Shown here piece by piece: positions 22,001 to 33,250 of a stretch of DNA of 64,000 nucleotides. The DNA comes from Dryomyza anilis (Eukaryota > Arthropoda > Insecta > Diptera > Dryomyzidae): NCBI GenBank assembly GCA_951804985.1, contig OX638133.1:33629963-33693962 (forward strand), given 5' to 3'. The translations under genes and the position numbers were made by a program. A model generated the notes under the pieces. The model made no database searches and was not told the DNA's origin. It was given only the letters and a program-made list of their open reading frames with translations. Numbering within the stretch: the first letter of the stretch is position 1; every line of letters starts with the position of its first letter.

Positions 22001-24535
22001 AAAATGGAAAAATAAAGTCAAAATTATCTCCCATGAATTATATAGAAATGATATATGAAATGTCCAAGGGAAAATGTTTACTAGTTTTGTAGATCAGATT
22101 CAACAAAGTATTATTTTTACCGATCTAAATTTATCTGTAATACGATGTTAAGAAAGCACTCCGCTAAAAACAGAAGAGTCCTTAAAATTCCTGATAATCT
22201 ACAAAACAGAAGGTAGCAAATTTAGCTGCGCATAAATTCGATCCGCGCTAATCGCACATACAACACACAATAGAGCTTCTGGAACCACGTGAAGCAGACA
22301 AGGGGTACAAAAATATTTCAGCCTCGTGGCTCTGACACTGCAAGCCATGTCATGAAGTGAAGGCAGCATACTTTACGTAACAAGGCAGCAATAGATGCGG
22401 AGGCAGTAGCAGCAACAGCTACTACAGCAGCAACAACAACATATAAAATTAAAGCACACGAAATTGAAGCAATGGATGGAATTCAGGAATAATTGAAATA
22501 GAAACTGAAAGCAGCTGAAACGTAGACCATGCCTTCGTCGTCGTCATCGTGCTCATCGCATATACTACAAGCATTTGCCAGCGGCGAGTTTGTGTATCTT
22601 GCGGATACATTAAGCGGTTGACGTTCGAAAGAATAGTGCGCGGAAATTTAGAGTTACGCGCCCATATTGCAGCAAGTTCAAGTTTGTGCTGAAGCAATGT
22701 TGTGATTTTGTGCATAGAAAATATTTATGGAATAGTGTGAAAAATTCAAAATATATTCTTAAGATACAAAAGTATCTTTTGTTTTAAACTTGTCACAATT
22801 TCGAAGAAATTTTGTTTATTTAATGCAGCAGAGATTGTATTTCATGCGGAAAACAAGGGATTTTATTCATTTTTGTTATTTCAAGTGTGCGTTGCGTGCT
22901 GCAGTCAAGTATAAGATACATTTGTATTTTTAAGATACATTTCTTTCTTTTTTCGTTGCTATAAACGATATAAACACAGTAACCATTTTTTTGCGTAAAA
23001 TACTGTCTTTTAAATTGAGTTTAAGCAAACATTTCAACAGAAATCTTTGATGTCAAAGTTCTGTTGCATTCACGGACGTCGCACGAACATTTATTGTCAT
23101 TTGCCAAAAATATAAAAGATACGAAACTAAAAAAAAACACAAAATCGAATAAACCGGAGCCACTCGAATTCGCGGCAGACATTCGTACAAAAAAATACGA
23201 CATGCGGTGAAAATATTTGCGCATCGGAACCAGTTTGTCAAGTTCAGCACGATCACATGCGGATCGGCTGCATCTAAAACTACAAACAGAACTCAACGGA
23301 TTACAACGTATTCCTCAGAATAATAAAATAAAATAATAATAATATAAAACTAAAAAAAATCTGTTTTTCGTTGGCCAAAAAAGTATTATAAACATTGCAT
23401 TGCCAAGATCAATGCGCACGATCAGAAGCAATTGAAATTGAAATGTTTTGATTGCAAACGTTTTTCGATTTTTCAATTCAAATGCGCTGCAGTATTTCAT
23501 AATTGAAAATACCAAAAATAACTCAGCTACTACTCCGTCAGCCGCTGAAGTGTATTTAAAGTGATCTGTGCTGATCTTGCACTGTGTAAAGTCATTTTAT
23601 TGTCAAAAAACACATATATCTGTCACATATTTACCGAGTGGTTTTAAAATTAATTGTATTCGTTTGAATTTGGTTTTAGTCAATTATATGTGCTGCTGAT
23701 ATTTATGGTTCTAGACCCTGAGCAACCCCAAATCTGTTGACAGTTGATTAATTTTTGAATTGTTTGAATCTCGCTGTGTCAAGTGGTAAGTGTTTTAAAC
23801 ATTATTTAAGAAATAACAATTATAAACATTTTTTTTTTCAATTTAAACATAATTTTATTTTTGGAACATTTTTAAAATTAAAAATAGTACTGACTAAAGT
23901 GATAAACTGCTGTATTAAGCGTATCAAAAATGTTAAATGATTAATTGAATTTGATTAATATAGCTTTATTGCAATTAAAAAACAAATCTTTTTATACAAC
24001 TTCATGTGTAGCTTCTTTTAAACAGTATTTAATCAAAACAATAAAAAACCAAACAACAAATTGCTTACTACAAATAAAGTAATAAAAATCACTTTCTTCG
24101 TGAAAATGCTGAACACTTATGTTGCTGATCACCGATCACCGATCAACATCATCATCCTACTCTTCACTACAGACATGATCAGCCGTAGTAGTTGCAAACA
24201 ATAAAAGTAAAACATGTCATAATCGCTACAAATCAACTTGTACAGGAAAAACAATAAATGTAATTAGTAGCTCAAACTATTAATATACATTAACTGCAAG
24301 TAATACTATACAACAGTATGAGATCGTGTAAGAAATGGTAAAAAAAAATAAATGGCTGCAAAAAAAAACACTTTGTGTTGTGCTATATTTGAAATTAAAA
24401 TCTTACTTCACTTCAATATACATATTATTCATACATTTATGAAATCTTGGTTCGTTTTTTTCATCCTAAATCCAACTTACTTTCACAGACAATAGTTGGC
24501 TTTGAGCCACTAATCTTTGAAGTAGAAGAATTTGG
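22001..24535. other. 2.5 kb mostly unique noncoding DNA with GC-richer patches
   Basis: 22190-22720 and 23020-23300 are less AT-rich and include CAG/CAA trinucleotide runs (agcaacaacaac near 22430). Such tracts are common in fly regulatory and untranslated DNA. Frames of 60-90 codons on the minus strand (22449-22715, 23021-23296) have no recognisable domain. TGATCACCGATCACCGATCA at 24124-24143 is a short tandem. No gene is supported. Confidence 0.35.
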
Positions 24536-24820
24536 ATAGGTGTTGTCAGTAAGAATTATGAAATTTATAGTCCGACTAAGCCAACATATAGTGCACACAG
24601 GGAATAATTATGTTTTGCAGCAAACATATTATGTTACTCAAATGAATTTCCAGGATTTTAAAATAAATACGTTAATAATAAATTATAACCATAAGTCATG
24701 AAATGAATACCAGAATAATTTAAATAATTTAGAATTAGAAGTAAAATCCAGTTAAAGACATCAAATATACGACTGCAAATATATTATGTTTGCTGCAAAC
24801 AATTTTTTTCCCTGCGTGTT
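24536..24820. mobile_element. DINE-1-like 5' scrap plus a ~225 bp MITE, first copy of a local duplication
   Basis: AAGAATTATGAAATTTATAG followed by TCCGACTAAGCC is a DINE-1-like 5' sequence. Then inverted ends appear: CACACAGGGAATAATTATG (from about 24596) and, inverted from about 24819, CACGCAGGGAAAAAAATTG, with GCAGCAAACATA motifs just inside both. The same composite, partly deleted, recurs at 24890-25111. Confidence 0.5.
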
Positions 24821-24889
24821 TAAAAGGACAGTATAAAAAATATGAATTTTTATTTTTTCTCAAAAATAGTAAAAATATCAAAAAAAAAA

Positions 24890-25111
24890 AAAAATTAAAC
24901 CAGTAAGAAAGGTTGGGTCACATGGGAAATTTTGATAAGTGTTCTCAATAAGAATTATGAAATTTACAGTTCGAGTAATCCGACAGCAAACATATTATGT
25001 TACATGTGTGTAACGACAGGATTTTAAAATAAATATGTGAATAACAATGAACTGAATACCAAAATAGTTAAAAAAAAAAATTTGGAATTAAATTTAAATC
25101 CATTAAAGATA
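24890..25111. mobile_element. DINE-1-like 5' end plus MITE remnant, second copy
   Basis: AACCAGTAAGAAAGGTTGGG, CACATGGGAAATTTTGATAA and AAGAATTATGAAATTTACAG mark the DINE-1 5' end. The following CAGCAAACATATTATGTTAC and CAGGATTTTAAAATAAATAT parallel the first copy at 24620-24780. The 5' end of an RTE LINE abuts at 25112. Confidence 0.5.
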
Positions 25112-26345
25112 TCGAATGGGGGGCGTTGCCTTGTGGTGGCGATTATGACAAGGCAACGTGTCTGAGTGCTTCAACATGGCAAAGCCAGCGCGATCCTTGT
25201 CGGTGTCGTCTCAAGTCAACTCACTGGTCACCAGAATTGGCAAATTGTCAAATAATGACACCTCCACTTCGGTGGAAGTTCTCCTCGTGGAAGTCCCTGG
25301 AAACGGCGCTCTACACCACCCGGTGTAGAAGTCGGCTAAAGTGAGTGGCGAGCATCTCCCTCAGAGTGAGGGTTCGTGCGTTGGGTTTGGGTCCCACCAC
25401 GGAAAAACCTATGCGCCCAATGAAAACAAAAAAGAAGCCACGGATAACGACCAATTACAACGATGACGACACACGCAAACGTTTTAAGGACCTTGATTTA
25501 CGGATATGCTCCTGGAATGTCCGGACCCTTTATAGGGAAGGTGCCTCTATCCATCTGGCAGATGTCCTCGAAAAATATAAGGCTGACATCACTGCTATCC
25601 AGGAGATGCGATGGACGGGATAGGGCTGTTCGAAACATGCGTCCTGTGATATCTACTACAGCTGCCATGCGGAGAGACACGAATTTGGATGTGGATTTGT
25701 GGTCGGCAAGAGACTCCGCCACCTTGTCTCTAGGTTCACGCCCGTGGACGAAAGGCTGGCAACAATCCGCGTCAAGGCTAAATATTTCCATATCAGCCTA
25801 ATTTGTGCACACGCTCCGACGAACGAGAAAGATGAAGAGACAAAAGAGCGCTTCTACGAGCGCCTAGACAACGCATACGAGCGCTGCCCCCGCCACTATA
25901 TCAAAATCGTGCTAGGCGATTTTAACGCCAAGGTGGGCAGAGAAGCCATCTATTGTCCCACAATCGGAAAATTTAGCCACCATGCCAACACTTCCGATAA
26001 CGGAACGAGGCTAATCGACTTTGCCACAGCACGAAACATGGTAGTTAGTAGCACTAGATTCGAGCATTTTGATATCCACAAGGCCACAAAAAACTCCTGA
26101 TCAAAAAACTCGAAACCAAATTAATCACGTTGTGATTGACGGAAGGCACGCTTCGAGCGTGATGGACGTACGCACTATCCGAGGTTCCAAACTCTGATCA
26201 TTACCTTGTAGCAGCCAAGGTCCGCACACGCTTAAGCGCTACGAAGAACGAACGGAACCAAACGCAGAGAAAGCTAGACGTCGGAAAGCTGCAATCACAA
26301 CAGACAACGCAAGCCTTTTCCACTCGACCCTCTCACTTCTCACAC
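25112..26345 (+). mobile_element. RTE-like LINE, 5' half only (3'-truncated)
   Basis: Starts GGGGGGCGTTGCCTTGTGG with a ~230 bp GC-rich 5' leader. It encodes the APE endonuclease and stops near 26340 at a CACACAGACAG junction with DINE-1-like (GACA)n sequence. Its last ~200 bases match the first ~200 of the LINE at 5620-7543 (for example GTTGTGATTGACGGAAG, then AAGCTAGACGTCGGAAAGCT in both). Loss of the 3' half with the 5' end kept is the reverse of ordinary LINE truncation. Confidence 0.8.
25345..26330 (+). pseudogene. RTE APE-type endonuclease domain, broken
   Basis: The domain would cut target DNA for reverse transcription. From the upstream ATG at 25345 the frame reads a basic leader (RPMKTKKKPRITTN), then the APE blocks ICSWNVRTLYREGA, ITAIQEMRWTG, a TAG stop at 25621-25623, CDIYYSCHA, GFVVGKRL, FHISLICAHAPTNEK, KIVLGDFNAKVG and GTRLIDFATARN, to a TGA at 26098. 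The remainder lies in other frames: INHVVIDGR, then the catalytic SDHYLVAAK near 26190. The Asn, Glu, Asp-Asn and Asp-His residues expected of APE nucleases are all present, so damage is limited to one nonsense codon and about two small indels. The reverse transcriptase is absent. Confidence 0.85.
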
Positions 26346-26463
26346 AGACAGTCAGGAGACAGACAGACCGACAGACGGACAGACGGACATCGCTAAATCA
26401 ACTCCGGAGGTCATGCTGATTAAGAATCTGATATATACCCTTTCACTCTTAGTGTAGGGTATA
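26340..26463 (+). mobile_element. DINE-1-like 3' end
   Basis: (GACA/GACG)n tract, core CATCGCTAAATCAACTCCGG, CATGCTGATTAAGAATC, end CTTTCACTCTTAGTGTAGGG. It is separated by only about 10 bases from the 5' end of the next DINE-1 copy. Confidence 0.75.
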
Positions 26464-26473
26464 AAAAATTAAA

Positions 26474-27121
26474 GCAGTAAGGAAGGTTAGGTCCCATGGG
26501 AAATTTTGAAGTGTGGAAATTGTCATAGTTGGTGTGACGAAGTTAGTTAGTTAGAATTAAGGTCTAAGCCGACTATAAATACCCTACATATATGCGATAA
26601 TGTGTGCGGTTACCATTTAAAGTCGTGCATAGGCCACCAGAGTACACGAATCCTAATTGCATTCATTGAATTGCAATCACTGAAGAATTTCCTTTCATTT
26701 GATACCCATATATACAAATCGATAGGTGTACTGAATTATGATTGTGAGCATGATCTGGTTGAGCCCGATCTGGTGAGCATAAAGTTAATATATATTTGAC
26801 CAAAAAAATTTCATATAAGTCCGTATAAAGTAAAATTCATCTGCAGATGTAAATTTTATGAGGTATTTGCACATTAGTGATCGGTTCGCAGGTCACAATG
26901 GACCGATCATGTCAATTTTCTTGTTGGTACAGCGTAGTTATATAAGTAATCAAAAGTAGGAGTTTCATTGATCTATCGTGATTTCAAAAGACAGACGAAC
27001 ATCGCTAAATCGACTCAGGAGGTTATGCTGATCAAGGTCCATACTAGAGATGATTCCTTATGGGGGTTACAAACTGCATACCAAACTGAATATACCCTTT
27101 CACAATTAGTGTAGTGTATAA
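26474..27121 (+). mobile_element. DINE-1-like element (family 1), near full length
   Basis: 5' end CAGTAAGGAAGGTTAGGTCC, then TCTAAGCCGACTATAAATAC, interior matching 55850-56571, core CATCGCTAAATCGACTCAGG at about 27000 and end CACAATTAGTGTAGTGTATA. The (GTCY)n tract is reduced to GACAGACGAAC. The short frames inside are shadows. Confidence 0.8.
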
Positions 27122-27864
27122 AAACATCTGGAAATTCGAATCGTACATCTCTTTTCATGTGTAATAATAGATACGTGCCCATGGTTTTAGATCCTGATCC
27201 GTAGATTTTTTTCATATACAAAATAAAAACAAACAATTAGAACCAGGTTCGATTTTAGATCAATTACTGATCTGGTACTGTATGTATCAAAAGTAAATTT
27301 GTTTGTGGTGATGTTATGCTATTGTGAATATCACTTAATAAGAAAAAGAATTTGTATTGAAAAACAAAAGGTCATAAGAAAACAGAGCTGCCAACATGTT
27401 TAAAATAGAGCCGATGGCGTTACAGTGAAACAGATCTGGTTCAAGTACCACAAAAACGCAGCTAATAATTATAAATATTGTGAAATTTAATTTTAATTTT
27501 AGCAAAAATATTAGTGCAAATTTCCATAGGAACGCCCGGAATAGTTCAGTGATTTATAACGAAATCTCAGATAGGTTTTTAAACAATTCAAAAAAATAAT
27601 TTGTACGCAAAAAGTATTTTTAGAAAAAAATCGTGGTGATAATTTCTATACAGAACTTTTTCTACTGTCCAGAATTTTTCTGTGATTTATTATTGAAAAA
27701 ATCATAAATTTTATAATCAAAGGGTAAATTTACAAATAAAGCATCCATTTTTAAAAATAATTCAAAAAATAATTTGTACTTAAAGTTCGCTGACTTTTTG
27801 GAATATCCATATGAATAATTTTTTAATTTTATTGATTAAGCTCTTCTGCTTTTCTTGTAACAAC
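27122..27864. other. AT-rich noncoding, nothing recognised
   Basis: Contains repeated AATTCAAAAAATAATTTGTA phrases (about 27580 and 27765), suggesting an old ~180 bp duplication. No other feature supported. Confidence 0.35.
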
Positions 27865-27987
27865 AGGCAAATAGACATCGCTTTTTATATGCTTTTCCAG
27901 GGCCACTTTTCTGGCCATACCTCCTACAGGATATAGCAAGCGGATAACCAAATTGAATAAACCCATTCAATTTGTGTGTAGGGTATA
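27865..27987 (+). mobile_element. DINE-like 3' remnant
   Basis: AATAGACATCGCTTTTTATA.., GCCATACCTCCTACAGG and a terminal TTTGTGTGTAGGGTATAAAA parallel the DINE 3' end; the core is eroded. Confidence 0.5.
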
Positions 27988-28062
27988 AAAAGTTATGAAA
28001 TTGTTAAAAATTTAATAATGTTTCAGAAAAAATTGTCCTAAAATTAATTGTGATCAGACCAC

Positions 28063-28339
28063 TGAGCAGCGGTAGCACAGTGGTTAGTGCGTTGAACTGC
28101 GAGCCGAAAGGTCCCCGGTTCAAGCATGGACTGGGGCTAACAACATCTTTTCATAGAAACATTTTTCTATACCGCGCTACCTCTCGGCAGTAAATGGCAG
28201 ACCTAAGAGAGTAAAATATTGCCCATAAAAAGCTCTCACCAACCATTCGGATTCGGCAATAAACTGTAGGTCCCACCACTTTGAGTACAAATTTAACACG
28301 CAAATGGTGTATGTAATGCCAAACTATTATTATTATTTA
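28063..28339 (+). mobile_element. tRNA-derived SINE, 277 bp, with target duplication
   Basis: A-box-like GCGGTAGCACAGTGGTTAGT and B-box-like GGTTCAAGC (about 28118) give an internal polymerase III promoter of tRNA origin. The body contains CTACCTCTCGGCAGTAAATG and the tail is (ATT)n. AGACCAC flanks it at 28056-28062 and 28340-28346, consistent with LINE-mediated insertion. The body matches the reverse copy at 3227-3478. The RTE elements here are possible partners but their tail (TAAG)n differs. Confidence 0.85.
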
Positions 28340-28346
28340 AGACCAC

Positions 28347-29200
28347 GCGATGGGTCGTACTTTTTAGAGTAATGTGAATTGGATGATTATAATGAACAAA
28401 TATTTTGTGTTTATTATTAACATAATTACTTCATAAGTCCATTTTTTACTATAGGAATATAATAAATGCGACAATTAACGTAATACAATTTCGTAAATTA
28501 AAATTTCGTATAATAGACGATTATATTGTGTATTTTACTCATCATTCGTGATTTTGACTTAGTTCCGATTTTTTTTTAATTTTACGTATATTAGTATATT
28601 TTACAATTTGATATTCGTAAAAGGAAAACAAGTAGAAAACGGAAGAAAACAAGATAGGGAAAATTAATTTTATTTTCTGCGTCGTAATCTGCTGCGCTTA
28701 TCAATCGCGTGTGTAATGAACTTGTATATTAAATTATTAAAAAAAAATCCAAAATAATGTAATGTTTTGATGTGCTCAAGGTCCAGTCACTACAAATGAG
28801 GTATTTTGTTCCAACAAATGAAACAACAGACAATTGGCGTAATGTAATAAGTGGCAGATGGTTCCGAGTATAAATTTACCATATTAAGGTAAAAATGATC
28901 ATGGCCCGATCAAATCCGTCATGTAATTGGTCGGGTTCTGACAAGGGTAAAATTCAATGATCACTTCCTTGTCATGACTCTATTACAATTTCTTCTAGGA
29001 ATAGTGCTGTTTCAAATGCATCCAACCCCTTTTATTATCGATCTTTCTCTGCAAATTCTACATTTTCAAACTTTATTATTTTTATATGCCCTACGAAGTA
29101 CGTAGTATGAATTATATACGTAAAAGAAAATACCAATGCAAACCACATTGACTGTACTTCATCGTTGTTGTTGTGAAAGTTGAAGAGTTTTCACAGAATC
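28347..29200. other. AT-rich noncoding with a MITE 'V' relic
   Basis: 28885-29010 has ATGATCATGGCCCGATCAAA, GTAATTGGTCGGGTTCTGAC and TCATGACTCTATTACAATTT. This is the same vocabulary as element V (49194-49653) and the relic at 60640-60740. Otherwise plain AT-rich DNA. Confidence 0.4.
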
Positions 29201-29204
29201 AAAT

Positions 29205-29750
29205 TTCTAATACATGGTGTAGCCAAATTAAGTCATAAACATATTATTACATTTGTATTAAAATAGTAAAAAATAAAAACATCTGCAAAACATACAGGGT
29301 TATTCAAATGGGACGCTACATAAGTAGAGCGACAGGGACAGCAAACGACGCCATATTTCTTGCCGCTCTTTTGACATTTCTCTTCAGTAAGGTTTGCCAT
29401 TTTATGATGGAAGGATATACGTATTCGAATTTCGGTAGTAAATTTTAATAATTTCGACTCGTTGTTGGCTTGTATATCTTTCCATCATGAAATGGCAAAC
29501 CTTACTGAAGAGAAATGTCAAAAGAGCGGCAAGAAATATGTCGTCGTTTGCTGTCCCTGTCGACCCTATTGAAAAACCCTTTATGTAATAAACGAATTTC
29601 TAGTACATGGTGTAGCCAAATTAGGTCATAAAAATACAAATGTATTTAAAAACTAACAAAATGTAGTAGAACTACATGTTTTCAAAACAAAGACATATAC
29701 ATATGTACTACATTAGTTATTTCGGTAAACGAAAACTGTAGAGTGTAATA
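29205..29750. mobile_element. MITE 'W'-related sequence split by a palindromic MITE
   Basis: AATTTCTAATACATGGTGTA with GCCAAATTAAGTCATAAA (29208-29245) and AATTTCTAGTACATGGTGTA with GCCAAATTAGGTCATAAA (29594-29632) flank the insertion on both sides. Both resemble 1845-1890 in W. A GTAGAGTGTAA-type end follows at about 29740. Boundaries uncertain. Confidence 0.4.
29295..29581. mobile_element. Palindromic (foldback) MITE 'P', copy a
   Basis: Two arms of ~130 bases, nearly perfect inverted copies, separated by a short centre. Outer ends: CAGGGTTATTCAAATGGGACG at left, with TTGAAAAACCCTT at right. TA flanks at 29293-29294 and 29582-29583. The arms share GACAGGGACAGCAAACGACG and TTCAGTAAGGTTTGCCATTT. 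No internal gene. Confidence 0.85.
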
Positions 29751-30420
29751 TTTGTTAACAGAAGAAAACGCTTTTAATTAAGGAGATCTCATTAATATCA
29801 TTACTGCTTTATTCGAATTTATAAATATATATCAAAGACGACATTTCTGGCATTTTGCAGGAATAGTTCCGGATTATCTCAGACAAAAACACAGAAAAAT
29901 GGAACTTTGTGGTAAGCACATGGCTGATTTTCAAATTTTATGGAATTTCAAAACAGATTCCCACATATTTTGTGCCCGTGCAAAAATACAGACTGCTTCT
30001 GAGACAAAATACATTTAGTATTTCATATATGCATCTACTATATATTTGCGAATGTAAGTATGTATGTCTGTATGTTCCGAATAGGCGTCAAAACGGCTGA
30101 ACCGAATTGAATAACATTTTGACACAATATGTACGTTGGGTCTGGGCAGAGTATAGGCTATATCTCGATGAGATTGGTGCACTGGGCGTGGCACCTCCCA
30201 TATAACCTAAAAATTAAAAACACATTATATCAGCAATTAGGATAGCAAATTTAATGAAATTTTGGTCAGCGTTATATTTAACCATTCTAAACGGTATCCC
30301 GGAATGTGTGCGGTATTGGACCAATGGGCGTGGCACCCCCTATAGAAGGTACATTTTCAAGATAGTATATGTCAACAGTTATTTTAGTGGTATCAAGATA
30401 ATTCACACCAGGGTATCAAC

Positions 30421-32913
30421 CACCACAAATTCTTTAAACTCACCACACCGAAACTCACCTTACAAAAACTCACCACACTAAAACTCACCACACGAGAACT
30501 CACCACACTAAAACTCACCACACTAAAACTCACTACACTAAAACTCACCACACTAAAACTCACCACACTAAAATTCACCACACTAAAACGCACCACACTA
30601 AAACTCACCACACTAAAACTCACCACACAAAAATTCAACACACTAAAATTCACCACACTTAAACTCACCACACTAAAATCCCACCACACTAAAACTCACC
30701 ACACTAAAACTCACCACACAAAAACTCACCACACTAAAATTCACCACAATAAAACTCACCACACTAAAATTCACCACACTAAAGCTCACCACACTAAAAC
30801 TCACCACACTAAAACTCACCACACTAAAATTCACCACACTTAAACTCACCACACTAAAATCCCACCACACTAAAACTCACCACACTAAAACTCACTACAC
30901 TAAAATTTCACCACACTAAAACGCACCACACTAAAACTCACCACACTAAAACTCACCACACAAAAATTCAACACACTAAAATTCACCACACTTAAACTCA
31001 CCACACTAAAATCCCACCACACTAAAACTCACCACACTAAAACTCACTACACTAAAATTTCACCACACTAAAATCCCACCACACTTAAACTCACCACACT
31101 AAAACTCACCACACTAAAATCCCACCACACTAAAACTCACCACACTAAAACTCACTACACTAAAATTTCACCACATTAAAATTCACCACTTTTAAACTCA
31201 CCACATTATAACTCACTACACTCAAATTTCGATACACTTAAACTCACCACACTAAAACTCACCACACTAAAACTAACCAAACTAAAATTCACCACACTAA
31301 AACTCACCACACTAAAATTCACCACACTAAAACCCACCACACTATAATTCACCACACTAAAACTCACCACACTAAAACTCACCACACTAAAACTAACCAA
31401 ACTAAAATTCACCACACTAAAACTCACCACACTAAAACTCACCACACAAAAACTTACCACACAAAAACTCACCACACTAAAATCCCACCACACTAAAACT
31501 CACCACACTTAAACTCACTATACTAAAACTCACCACACTTAAACTCACCACACAAAAATTCAACACACTAAAATTCACCACACTAAAACCCACTACACTA
31601 AAATTTCACCACACTAAAACTCACCACACGAAAACTCACCAGACTAAAACTCACTACACTCAAATGTCGCCACACTAAAACTCACCGCACTAAAATTCAC
31701 AACACTAAAACTCACCACACTTAAATTCACCATACCAAAACTCACCACACCAAAACTTACCACACTAAAACTCACCACACTAAAACTCACCACACTAAAA
31801 CTCACCTCACTAAAACTCACCACACTAAAACTCACCACACTAAAACTCACCACACTAAAATTCACCACACTAAAACGCACCACACTAAAACTCACCACAC
31901 TAAAACTCACCACACAAAAATTCTGCACACAAAAATTCAACACACTAAAATTCACCACACTTAAACTCACCACACTAAAATTTCACCACACTAAAACTCA
32001 CCACACTAAAACTCACTACACTAAAATTCACCATTTTTAAACTCACTACACTTAAATTTCGATACAGTAAAACTCACCACACTAAAACTCACCGCACTAA
32101 AATTCACCACACTAAAACCCACCACAATATAATTAACCATACTAAAACTCACCACCCTAAAATTCACTATACTAAAACTCACCACAATAAAATTCACCAC
32201 ACTAAAACTCGCTACACTAAAACACGCCACATTAAAATTCACCACACTAAAACCCACCACACTAAAATTTCACCACACTAAAACTCACCATACTAAAACT
32301 CACTACACTAAAATTTCACCACATTAATATTCACCACTCTAAAACTCACCACATTAAAACTCACTACACTCAAATTTCGCCACACTAAAACTCACCACAC
32401 TAAAACTCTCCGCACTAAAATTCACCACACTAAAACCCACCACACTATAATTAACCACACTAAAACTCACCACACTAAAATTCACTACACTAAAACTCAC
32501 CACAATAAAATTCATCACAATAAAATTCATCACATTAAAATTCATCACACTAAAACTCACCACAATAAAATTCACCCTAAAATTCCCCACACTAAAACTC
32601 GCTACACTAAAACACGCCACACTAAAACACGCCACATTAAAATTCACCACACTAAAACCCATCACACTATAATTCATCACACTAAAACTCACCACACTAA
32701 AAATCACCACACTTTAACTCACCACACTAAAACTCACCACACTAAAACTCACCACACTAAAACTCACCACACTTAAACTCACCACACTAAAACTCACCAC
32801 ACCAAAACTAACCACAATTAAACTCACCACTCCAAAATTCACCACATCTAAACTCACCACACCGAAACTTACCACACCGAAACTTACTACATTAAAACCC
32901 ACCACACTAAAAC
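30421..32913. repeat. 15 bp minisatellite, about 165 units
   Basis: Unit ACTCACCACACTAAA, tandem over ~2.49 kb. Common variants change a base (ACTCACTACACTAAA, ATTCACCACACTAAA, ACGCACCACACTAAA). A minority are 16-mers (AATCCCACCACACTAA, AATTTCACCACACTAA) that recur in a fixed order, indicating a higher-order repeat. Units at both edges are the most diverged. The period is a multiple of three, so on the minus strand it reads as long (VSFSV)n frames that I regard as incidental. Confidence 0.97.
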
Positions 32914-33070
32914 TTCTACTGGGAAAAACTCTACGGGGAAGAATTCTACGGGGAAGAATTCTACCGGGAACAATTCTACCGGGATGAATTCTACGTGGAG
33001 AATTCTACGCGAAAGCGTTCTATGTGGATTTTACAGGGAAGATTTCTACTAGGAATAATTCTGCGGAGAC
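32914..33070. repeat. Second tandem array, ~15-16 bp, in the same Helitron
   Basis: Units of the type GGGGAAGAATTCTAC (starting near 32930) repeat about eight to ten times with increasing divergence: GGGAACAATTCTACC, GGGATGAATTCTACG, GGAATAATTCTGCGG. It starts exactly where the CACCACACTAAAA array stops. Confidence 0.85.
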
Positions 33071-33250
33071 GCGCAGTCTGAGAAAAAATTGTCTTTGAGA
33101 AAAGTTGTTTTGGCGGAGAATTATTTGGTTACCACATTTATAAAACCAATAAAAAAACTTCAACAGCTAAGCACGGGCCCCTCATATAAATAATAAAATG
33201 TTTTTTATATTAATAAAATCGCTCCATATCTTTGAATTCAGAAAATCTTG

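Noticed and set aside
28063..28135. A functional tRNA gene
   Set aside because: A and B boxes are present, but the acceptor and other stems do not close and the sequence continues into a SINE body with a tail and target duplication.
30393..32905. Six minus-strand frames encoding (VSFSV)n proteins
   Set aside because: They are translations of the 15 bp minisatellite; the period, a multiple of three, keeps frames open. No independent sign of coding.
30421..32913. CRISPR array
   Set aside because: The repeats are contiguous 15-mers without spacers, in a eukaryotic context.
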